A stretch of 64,000 bases of DNA from Paraspadella gotoi. Its lineage: Eukaryota > Chaetognatha. Position numbers and translations under genes: made by a program. Below, piece by piece: positions 54,158-64,000 of this stretch (positions are counted from its first letter, which is position 1; each line of letters opens with the position of its first letter). Under the pieces are notes generated by a model that saw nothing but the letters and a program-made list of their open reading frames with translations, was not told the DNA's origin and ran no database searches. Where the stretch lies: NCBI GenBank assembly GCA_051294375.1, contig CM119265.1, forward strand, positions 13,260,124-13,324,123, given 5' to 3'.

Positions 54158-54377
54158 GTTCTGAACTTTTGAAGGAGAATGACTCAATGAGAGACGAGTT
54201 TACAATGAATAATTGGTTTCATTTTAAAGGATAACTGACAAATAACGCTATAATTCAGCTTTCACTGAGCTTACAGGGTTATTTCATTGAATAAAAAAGC
54301 GATTTCCAAGCGCATTTACTATCCTCCGCTTGTGACTTTGCTACGCGGGCGTCCTTAGTACTTAGATTCTATGTAGA

Positions 54378-54385
54378 TGACGTCA
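54378..54385. promoter_or_regulatory. CRE palindrome TGACGTCA
   Basis: Perfect CRE in GC-richer sequence after the duplicated block. Function inferred from motif only. Confidence 0.25.
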
Positions 54386-56105
54386 CTCCGCCCTTTTTTG
54401 GCGAGGACGACGATGGGGCGAAAGATCGGGGAAAAAATGGGAGTGATTGTAAAAGAAAGGTCGAGTGATAAAGAAAACTGGGTTGTGATTTTTCAGAAGG
54501 CCGAGTGAGTTTAACAAAACGTGCGAGTGAGTGAGAAAAGACGAGGAACGTTTAAGAAAAAAAAGAAAATTATTTTAAATAAGAGCAGGTGATTGAAAAT
54601 AAAGTAAATTATTTTTTTTTTTAAAAATGGTTTGTGTAAGAATAAATTCCGAATTTGGGAAAATAAGGGGAGAGAACGAGGGGCGGAATTGAGATATTCT
54701 TTCGTTTTTTGTGAGTTTTTGGGATGAAGTGTGAGAAAACCATGGGACTGGTCGGGGAAGGAAAGCGACATACAGCGAAGCGAGCCATAAGTACAGTGTA
54801 AACTATATGGTAGAATTTAGTGTGAGGAAGATTAAGTTCGGGTCTGTTGACGAGACAAAGATAAGGATAGGTCAGGAAGGGTTAGAGGTTAGAGGTGAGA
54901 GAGAAGAGAAATAAATGCCTAAGTATAAAAAAAACATCCAACTGAAAAAATTAGAAGAGGGTGAGTTGGTTCAATGAAGGGAGAATGTTGGGCTGATGAC
55001 GCGATAAAGCAATAGTTTGAACTTTGAAGGGATAATGTTGGAGATTGAGAAGCAATCGAGTGAACATTGAAAGAAAACTGTCGGCACCAAAAAGAAAATC
55101 TGAAAGAAAATAAAGAGAGTTTTAGCATTTAGGACGAATCTGGAAAGAGAAAAGCGAGACTCTCGCCGAGAGAAATACTACTTAGAACAGAAGAAAGAGA
55201 GTGAAAACCAGTAGACGAAATGGGGAAAGATCAGCGGAGACACACTGGGGGTTAATTAAATGTTGGAGACTAAATCTATTGCTTCCGTCCCTTCGGCTTC
55301 GGCGGAAAAAAAAATAATCCTTTGCAAATCTGAAGGAAAAATTGCTGACGGATTTTAGGAAGGAAAAAATGAGTTCCGTCGCCTGTAGACTCCAGCGCCT
55401 GGTTCGTTTGCTTGCCTGCTGATCCGGGCTGTCCCGTACATTCGGAGAGCCTGCCATTTTTCAACCCCTTTCCTCGCTGAGTCCATTCATCCTCTTTTCG
55501 AAGCATCAGTCCGCTTATATTCAACTCGCCGGTCTCGTTCCCTTTCGTGGTCCAACCCTTTTCGAAATTCGTGATTCGACGCATCATTTGTCAATAGCAA
55601 ACTCTGTTCACAGCTTCATTTTTCTGACAGTCTGACGACGACTGTAGATTATGAGTTCGCCCAGCGTTCCGAAATGTTTTATCGGGAACAGTGCAACAAA
55701 AAAAAAAAAAAGAGCTTGACGGTGGTATTTTGTTCCACGAAGGCGTTTCTCATAATTTTTCATTATTTAGTGGTTCTATATTCATTGGATTACTATATCC
55801 AAGAATTTGATGAGAAAATATACGCTTACTCGAGACTTTTCCTTCGGTACATTGAGACTTTCTCTCTCCTCACGTTTATGACTCACAGTTTCGCGAACCA
55901 TCGCTCACACGCTCGTGATTCACGCTCACGCGCGGGCTCCCTCGCCGATTGTCATAAACTGTCCAAATTTAGAGAAAAAACTGAGAAAAATTGTTACATT
56001 GTTCATTAAAAATTAGAATAAAATTATATATTGTTAAGACAATTGTACTTAAAGTGTCTAAATATATAAAGTGTATAAATATAGAGAAATAGTGGAAATA
56101 TTTAA

Positions 56106-56142
56106 TTGAGATTGAGAAAGAGAGAGAGAATTGCTTCAAATC

Positions 56143-56188
<46 letters not shown>

Positions 56189-56372
56189 AGAGAAAAGAGA
56201 GAGATGAAAGAGAGAGAAAGAGAGAAGGAGAGAGAAGAGAGAGAGAGAGAGAGAGAAGAGAGAAAGAAAGAGAGAGAGAATTGCTTCAAATCTAGAGAGA
56301 GAGAGAGAGAAGAGAGAGAAAGAGAAAGTGAGAGAGTGAGCGAGTGAGAGAGAGAGAGAATTGCTTCAAATC

Positions 56373-56436
<64 letters not shown>

Positions 56437-56467
56437 ATTTGCTTCAAATCTAGAAGAGAGAGAGAGA

Positions 56468-56522
<55 letters not shown>

Positions 56523-56535
56523 TGCTTCAAATCTA
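56106..56535. repeat. GA array with embedded recurrent motif
   Basis: GA-rich array in which GAATT(T)GCTTCAAATCTAGA recurs five times (about 56,128, 56,278, 56,358, 56,435 and 56,517), giving a higher-order repeat. Confidence 0.85.
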
Positions 56536-58256
56536 AAGCACTGAAAAGTTAATGTCTTGGTATTACGACGACGATGAAGTCATGTTGTTAAAGTTCAGAC
56601 GGAATGAAAGCAAAGGAAAGTAAAGTACAATGAAAATAAAGGATAAATAAGAAAGCGAGTGTGTTACAATATTCTAGTTGTAGAAACATCTAATACAAAA
56701 GCAAAAGCTCAATTTAAAGATTTAGTAGAGGGGAAAAGTAGATCAAAGAGCATCATTCTTCGTTGGTTGTTGTCGTTGTGCTGCAGGAGTCTGTTCCGGA
56801 AACTAAATTTGGATCAGGGCCAGAAAACGCGACGATGAAAGAGACGAAGTCGACGGAAGCGGCGAAGACAACGACGGGAAATACGTGAAAAGCATTAATT
56901 AAAATGGTAATAAGGGTAAGTAATTAAGCAAGTAAGTAAGTAAGTGTGTGCGAGAACCTCACGTTCTGCGATCTCGTATTATAGTATTTATACTAATATT
57001 CGCGATATGATTGTCTCTAGACATAGGATAAAAATTTTACGAAAAGGACGACAGAAATAATGACAAAAACCTGCACCTGTACAGCAATATGGAACTCACT
57101 AAATGAGATCGGTTTCAGCCAAAACTTTGTCCGCAATGATGAAATCATCTTTCGCAGCCGCTTCGTACAGTTTGCCTGAAAAAGAGTTAATCGATATTAA
57201 TTTTGAAATACTGTTACATTTAAAAAATAACTTCACCTCAAAGTTTTGTTCTAAAGATGGAAATAAATTGGGGCATGCTCAATAGCACTCAAGAACAAAA
57301 AAATTAATTGAATGATCAAACAAGAATATTTAGATGTGAGATAGAATTATTAACTAGTACAAAAAATAATTTTGCTCATATTGTCTCGGGAACAGAATAG
57401 TAAAGTATAATATCTTTGTAGTAATATTCTTATAAAATAGTAAATTTTAAAAATATTTTTTAACAACTTTTAATAAAGATTCAGATTCTTTATAAAACAT
57501 TTTTAAATAAAAAAAATAAAACATGTTATAAAAAATTCTGTCATCTTCAGCAATTAAAACTGGAAAAAAAAGATAATTCATGACTTTTTTATTCTCTGTA
57601 AATACAGTGTAATAGAAACTTAAATATGTTAAAACATTTTAGTCATTTTTTTGGTCCAAATATTAAAATATCATATTACATATTTTATCAAAGTTTCTTA
57701 GGTTTTTTACGGCAAATCCAAATATGTTCTTAAAAATAAGAATAAATATTTTAAAATTTAATAATTTTATAAGGATATTACTACATAAATAATAGAATTT
57801 ACTCTACTGTTATGCTAAAAAAATTTTTTAAAAGAATTAAAATTTATTAATTACATGTCCATAGACAGCAAAAAATAATGTTCAATCGTTCAATCATTTT
57901 ATCACTCCACCCTAATGCTCATTGCTCAACGTAGAGCTTTATATCATTAATAGAAGTGAATACTAACATATAACTGATAAACTCGGGACTACTTCGATAA
58001 TATGTGTGTAAATGACCTTTACTGGAGGTTTTGGGATGGTATTCCTGCATTTTTATGCTATATTGTTTAGGTAAAAAGATTTGCAATAAAACCAAAATTA
58101 TTACTTCTTACGACGATGACGACGACGACGACAATAACGACGTGAGAAGGGAAAAAAATATCAGTAACCGTTTCTGAACTCGACTGCGCGTGGAGGCGAT
58201 GAACGAGGAAAAAGGAGTGGGCGACGACGCAGACGTCAGATCTTTCGTTTAGCAGT

Positions 58257-58264
58257 TGACGTCA
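58257..58264. promoter_or_regulatory. CRE palindrome TGACGTCA
   Basis: Perfect CRE preceded 25 bases earlier by a GACGTC half-match. Function inferred from motif only. Confidence 0.25.
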
Positions 58265-58675
58265 TACCGACGATCATCGAGGTCGTGCAAGTTAATTTCT
58301 TATTAATTACCAGTCTAATCATACCTACGAAAAGTTAACCGCTCACTTCTGTTTTATTACATTTTTTTTACCGTAAATTACTTGAAATATCAAGTAATCT
58401 ACAAGAGCTAACGCTTCTTCATTTTTCTTAGCCTTATCTCAGTCGTGATTCAGGTGTAGAACTTTTGTTTAAAATCAGCCAAAAGAGGACGCTTTAAAAC
58501 CAATGTGATTTAAGAGAAAAACAAAAGGTAGTTTTCAGGTCAAGGCTAAAAGTAACAAGGAACGGTTATTCCAAGGTGTTGCGCCGCATTACTTTTCCTT
58601 TTACTTATCATGTTATTTAATCCTTAAGGTTTATAAGATTTCTTTAAAAACAAAAATCGGCGCCAGTAGTCGCTA

Positions 58676-58800
58676 AGATTTCATTTTTAACAAATGAGCA
58701 ACAAACTATAGGCAAGTTATAAACGTTTTTAACGTAAGTGGGACAGACCGACGGACAGAAATACCGACGGACCGACGGACAGAAAAGTGACTTATAGAGT
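58676..58800 (-). repeat. Dispersed repeat, copy 2 (inverted)
   Basis: Reverse complement of the motif series at 33,893-34,020, with a slightly longer GTCCGTCGGT block. It is upstream of the channel gene. Confidence 0.65.
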
Positions 58801-59232
58801 ACTCGCGGCGAAACTAAAAATGAAATATTGTATCGTTTCTCGCCACCTTAATTATCATTTCTGATGAACGATAATATAGAATTCAACCAGAAAATCGGTA
58901 GGAGTCCACTTTAACTCCTTTTGCTTTCTCTGATTTGCTGACTTTTTTTAAAAAATAATTGATTGGTTCGGTAAGAAAAACTCTCGACGAAATTCCGTCT
59001 CAAAGAAGCAACAAATTCCGCATCATCTCTCGACTCGACGCCCCGAAAAAAAAGAAAAGAAAATCGATCGAAAGAAAGAAAAAAAGTAAAAGAAAGTCGA
59101 AAGGAGAAAAAACGTCGGAGCGATAAGCTCTAAAATTCATCAACCCGGTTAATAACTTCCGCTCAGCTATCGTCATTCGTCAATTACGGTTTTCAATAAA
59201 AAAAAGTATCGCTAACCGACTCAACAAAACTT

Positions 59233-59235
<3 letters not shown>

Positions 59236-59307
<72 letters not shown>

Positions 59308-59356
59308 CTCTCTCTCTCTCCCTCCCTCCCTCCCTCCTCCCTCCTCCCTCCCTCCT
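59236..59356. repeat. CT and CCCT microsatellites
   Basis: CT run with TCTTCTC interruptions, then CCCT units. Confidence 0.88.
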
Positions 59357-60219
59357 TACCACTTTTTCTATTCTTGAGATCAAAAGGAGGAACAAAAACT
59401 TCGTGACAAACCGAGAGGTCGCCGACGAAGACGACGACGACGAAGACGACGACGAGGATAACGACGACGACGACCAAAGAGAAGAGAGAAGAAGGTGAGG
59501 TGAATCAGGTGGGGAACGAGCGAAAATTTTAGGGGATGCTTTTCCTCCCCGAAATGAAAAAGAAATTAAGTCGGGATTCAAATTATGAAGTTCTTTCTCA
59601 CTCGCTTAGTTTTTGTACTTCGGTTTTTATCATTATCAAATATATATAATTATATATATATTCTTTGTAATATGAATATGAAAATTCGCACTTGCATAAT
59701 TTATCGTTTGTGATAATCTTATACCCCGTCGGTCAAACTCAAATAAGGTCAGCAAACTAAACAATAATTTCTTAAATTATCGAAAAGTAGTATCTTTACT
59801 TCATTAAAGTTAATAAGATAACTTTTCTCCAAAAATACTCTGGCCACAACCCTCCTCCCGCTCTCCAACTAAATCAGGAAATCATTTTTTGATTCTTCGA
59901 ATTTTCCGGCGAAATTTTTCAACCAAAAAAAAAAATGAAGGCAATTTTTTTTTTTTTTTTTGCAAAATAAGAAAATGAGAAAAATGTTTGGTTTAACTTT
60001 TAAGAAGTAAACGCGGGGATGCGGATTGCGGAGGCAAGACAGGGACCACCCGGAAATGTAAACGTAGAACGGAGATCGAAGGTGGATGAGTTCTGGGGTA
60101 AGTCCCAGGTTAATACTTTGGAGTAAGTCGCGAGAGAAGTTTTTGGAGTGAGGGTGGCGAGAGGGGGAGGCTTTTATCCGGGGGTCAGGAACGTCTGCTT
60201 ATTCCAGGGATCAAAAATC

Positions 60220-60220
60220 A

Positions 60221-60273
<53 letters not shown>
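60220..60273. repeat. CT microsatellite
   Basis: Uninterrupted CT run. Confidence 0.9.
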
Positions 60274-60278
<5 letters not shown>

Positions 60279-61028
60279 ACACACAGACATCTCCCTCTCT
60301 CACTCTCTTTCCATTCTCGGAGAGTTTTCCCAAAACTTAAATTCGAACATGAAAATCCAAAAAGACCTTTTCAGGAAAAAAAAATCTCCACCAAATTATA
60401 AAGTTTTGGTTTTTCATTCAAAACAAATTTTGACTTTAAACGTCTGTATGTTTGATGATCATTCACTAAACAAGGCGATAGACTTTGGAGAAGGAAAGTG
60501 TTCTTCCGAAGTTCGGAAATTCACGAAATTTTGCATGAAAACTATTTTTTGTTTGGAATTAATTCTACTGAATCGATCGCCGCAACAGATCCACGAGCTT
60601 TTAACCACCAAAGTCGCCGAAATATTAGACATCAAAACCGCCATCTTTCGGCTCGAATTATCTGGAACAAAAGACATCGGATCGGATCCGCAGACAAAAA
60701 CCTAATTGAGGATGATCATCTCATTAACTCATTGTCTCCGCTATTTCTCCCTCTTCTTTGCACCAAGTGGCACTTTCCCTCTCATTCTCTCGTCATTTCC
60801 CCCCCCAACAGCCAACCCCTCGCCCCCCTCCGGCGCATCCTTTCATCCCCAGACTCGTCGCGATAACAAAGAAGCAGCCGGTCACGATGATTAACAAAAG
60901 GAAGGTTTTTCAGTTGCGTGAATGACATAATTAAATTCCGATTCCGATGCCTTTGAAAATTTGACAGCTCAAGAATGGACGATGACGATGGAATCCAGAA
61001 AATTCGACTTCTGGCGGTGTCGAAAGAC

Positions 61029-61029
<1 letters not shown>

Positions 61030-61107
<78 letters not shown>
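61030..61107. repeat. GA microsatellite
   Basis: Uninterrupted GA run of about 38 units. Confidence 0.92.
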
Positions 61108-61109
<2 letters not shown>

Positions 61110-61729
61110 TTTAGTCATTTTTCGGTTGAATGCAATCGAGTTGGAAAAAAAGGTAACAAAGAAAAGAAAAAAACTTCTTAAACTTTTTGACCGCCGAATC
61201 CAGCAACTGTGATGCCAAAATGAGTTTTTAATCGCGACCAAGTCTTTTCATTGATTTTTTTTTCTTTCTTTCTTTCTTTCTTTTTTTTCTTTCTTTCTTT
61301 CTTCCACATTTTATTTTTTTTTAATTTTTTAATTTTTTTCATCATGATTTTGATTTTGAAAAAAAAAACAAAAAAAACAAAAACTTTTTCTTCCCAAACG
61401 TTCAATTTTAAGTAAATAAAACTAACCGTAAACATCCCACTTAGTCTATCTTCTAATTAACCAAACCGAGAACGGTTGCCAACTTTTTTGTCTTTTGATT
61501 TCGATTATTTCCGAATCCAAAGAGATCGAGAGTCATTTCTCTCTCTCTCTCTCTCTCTTCTCCACCTGCCTTGTTTTCTTCCGCTCCCCACCCCCCACGC
61601 ATCCCCCTCTCCCTTCTTCCTCCCATTCTCCCGTCTCTTCTCTCCCCCCGCCACCGTCCTCCCCCACTACCCCGCCCCGAAACTTTCGTAGTTGTTTTTG
61701 TCAGGAAGTCGCGACTTTTCGGAAGATCG

Positions 61730-61737
61730 TGACGTCA
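61730..61737. promoter_or_regulatory. CRE palindrome TGACGTCA with nearby CACGTG
   Basis: Perfect CRE with an E-box in GTCACGTGAC about 22 bases further on. GC-richer context (about 61,560-61,800) looks promoter-like. Confidence 0.3.
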
Positions 61738-61917
61738 CTTTTGGCCCCCGAATCTGTAGTCACGTGACTGCACACAATGACGCCGGCTTTTCGTCAAACC
61801 CTCTCGTCTTCTGATTTATTTTAGTTTTGACAAACGCCGAGATGGTTCTATATAAGTTAATCCCAATGTATGTATGTAATTTACGGACACACGTTTCCAC
61901 GCTTCATTAACGTTCGT

Positions 61918-61930
61918 GGTCGCTGTCGCT

Positions 61931-61962
<32 letters not shown>

Positions 61963-62054
61963 TGGCTGTCGTGGTCGTCGTCTTTCATTCGACGGCGGAA
62001 GAAGAAAATTTGAAGGAGACCGAGATACCGAATCCCTCGCACTCTTCGAGGCTT

Positions 62055-62085
<31 letters not shown>

Positions 62086-62185
62086 CGTCAGTCCGTCCGT
62101 CTTTCAGAATATTAACGATCTTTCTTTATTTTTTCTTTCTTTATTTCTTTTTTTCTTTCTTTCTTTTTTTCTTTCTTTCTTCTTC
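61918..62185. repeat. TCG, CTGT and CTTT microsatellites
   Basis: A GTC/TCG run to about 61,965, CTGT units at about 62,058-62,085, and CTTT-rich sequence to 62,185. Another CTGT tract is at about 62,836-62,882. Confidence 0.85.
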
Positions 62186-64000
62186 TGTTCGTTCCTACGT
62201 TCAAATTAAACTGTTTTTTTTTTTTTTTTACTATTTTGGTTAAATATAAACAATTTTACATAGTTCTTAATAGAAAAACGGCCCGAAACCGGTTGAAATT
62301 TCGTCCTTGAAAAAAGGTTCGTAGGGGTTAGGGTCGGTTAGGCGTTAGCGAAAAAAAAGATTAAAAACGTGGAAGAGCAAAAGAAAGAAGAGTTAAAGTT
62401 AGGGAAGGTGAAAGATGTGAGGAAGGGAAAGATGAACGAAACCCTACCACCTTTTCTCGCGGCCTAAAAATTATTTGGGAAAAGATGCAAATCACAGAGA
62501 AACGAACGAATAAAAATGAAAACGGCAAAACGGCGGAAAACAAAGATAATAACTTTTAAAAGCAAAAAATCGAAGTCCCGGCAATCGCCGCCGATAGTAG
62601 GGATGAAAGAATAGACAAAGCGTGACGTTGATTCCCTCGAATGACTTTTTCGGCAGATTGCAGAAAACTTATCAAAAAGACGGAATGCGGAATATCCGCT
62701 CTCAGCTATTGGACACTTCCGTCGAGATTCCTTACGATTGACTCGCTTCGCTTCTCTGAACTGAAGTCAGGTTGAAAGTAAATATAGAACATTTCTTTTC
62801 AACTAATCTTTCTCTTCGTCTCTGTTCCAGACTCATTGTCTGTCTGTTTATCTGTCTGACTGTCTTTCCGTCTGTCTGTCTCTATCTTTAATTATTCGAC
62901 GCTCATTAAAAAAGGATTCCGTTATTTACTCATTACTTCCTTGAAGATTTGTAGCTTCTTCTTGTTTCAACAGCGACGAAAACATCGTTTCTAATCACAT
63001 TGCCAAAAACAAGCAACTGCGGAAGTTCACGTGCCAAGTATCGTTGGAAGAAAGATAACAGATTGCACAATAAAGCACAAAGAGGTTAAATCAGTAAAAA
63101 TGTCGATTTTCTATTTCTCCTGTAAAGATCTACGGGTCGTCGACTCCTGTCGCTCCTTGTAAGATTTTAGTGTCTGTTTGTCCGCATCGATTTGACATCC
63201 GATCGACAAAAGCAGAAGAAGGGAAGGAATTTAACACAATCGAAGAAATAGAAATAGAAAAGAGAAAAAAAAGAGATCAAGAGATTTACGTAATACGTTA
63301 CTATGGAAATCTTAGCGTTGATATTGAAGTGGCAAAAAAAAAAACCGCTAGGTATCACTCGAAGCAGACATATATCACTATATTTTTGGTAGTAGCCATA
63401 TCGGTATTGACCAGATGTAAATGAAAATCCAACCAGCAACAATGAAAAACTTTTGACGGCTTTCATAAACAGATCTGAAATTGAAAGTGGTTACTTCATT
63501 CGCGTTGCATCTTTAAAATTGTTTTATCTATTTATTTTCATCAACTTTTAACCAATCAAGTTTTCTGTTTTGTTTTCTGAGAAAAGATTCTGATTAAATT
63601 TCATTTTAATACGTATCTGTCTTTTTTTAAATTCAAGCAAAACTTGCAAGTTTGGTGGGCATTTAACCTTATAAATTAGTAATTATTAGCTAATTTATTG
63701 GCCAGAGTCATGCTGGGGTATGAAGACATAGGAATTCATATTACTTTCTCTCAAAGGGTTTGAATTTAGATACATTTTACGCCGATTTCTCCTGAAGTTT
63801 TATCAATCATTTCATTTTTTTTTCAAAAATATATATAAAAATTATCATATACTTTTATTTCAGTGAATTATTATAATAACTAAAATTAGAATGACAATCT
63901 TCTCTCTAAAAAAGAGATAGAATAGAGATTAATTCCCATCCAATAGAAGACGGGTCAAATTATAGTGACAAAAGAACAAAAGGGCAGAATGGAAAGATCA

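Noticed and set aside
60148-60705. 185-codon plus-strand open frame
   Set aside because: It starts in repeat-derived sequence, its second half matches no family I recognise, and an antisense frame is equally open.

Overview
The window is animal genomic DNA, most likely arthropod. It is AT-rich and intron-rich, with many GA/CT microsatellites. It is dominated by one gene on the minus strand: a Cav2-type (cacophony-like) voltage-gated calcium channel alpha-1 subunit. I could follow it exon by exon from the first domain-I helix at about 44.77 kb to the stop codon at 4,881. The model has 47 exon positions, two of which exist as duplicated alternative exons. With the start I chose, the codons sum to an uninterrupted 2,368-residue protein. 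It has four domains, an E-E-E-E selectivity filter, an EF-hand, an IQ-like segment, an RxxPxxP SH3 ligand and a terminal EWC PDZ ligand. The arthropod assignment is an inference, based on overall resemblance to Drosophila cac and on the duplicated I-II linker exon. The species is not determinable from the sequence.

Two pairs of same-length, same-phase tandem exons stand out. One pair (116 bp each) encodes the I-II linker: one member has a consensus beta-subunit AID and the other has almost none of it. The second pair (111 bp each) encodes the domain IV S1-S2 loop and S2 helix. The first kind is known from Drosophila cac, as I recall. I do not know of a described counterpart to the second.

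A separate four-exon gene on the plus strand (24,064-25,773) lies inside the intron between channel exons 25 and 26. It encodes a 380-residue secreted sphingomyelinase C-like phosphodiesterase of the endonuclease/exonuclease/phosphatase fold, with all catalytic motifs present. Its exons are much more GC-rich than their surroundings.

Layout: 1-4,880 is sequence 3' of the channel stop with no recognised gene. 4,881-13,196 holds the channel C-terminus. 13,489-22,515 holds domain IV, the end of domain III and a long foldback palindrome. 22,516-26,077 is the intron with the nested gene. 26,078-44,782 holds domains III, II and I. 44,870-64,000 is upstream sequence with no recognised coding gene. 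That upstream block carries five perfect TGACGTCA sites, an interstitial TTAGGG-type tract, a hAT-like MITE, and a roughly 1.09-kb near-duplicate on either side of a 25-N assembly gap. I see no bacterial genes, CRISPR arrays, rRNA or convincing tRNA genes.
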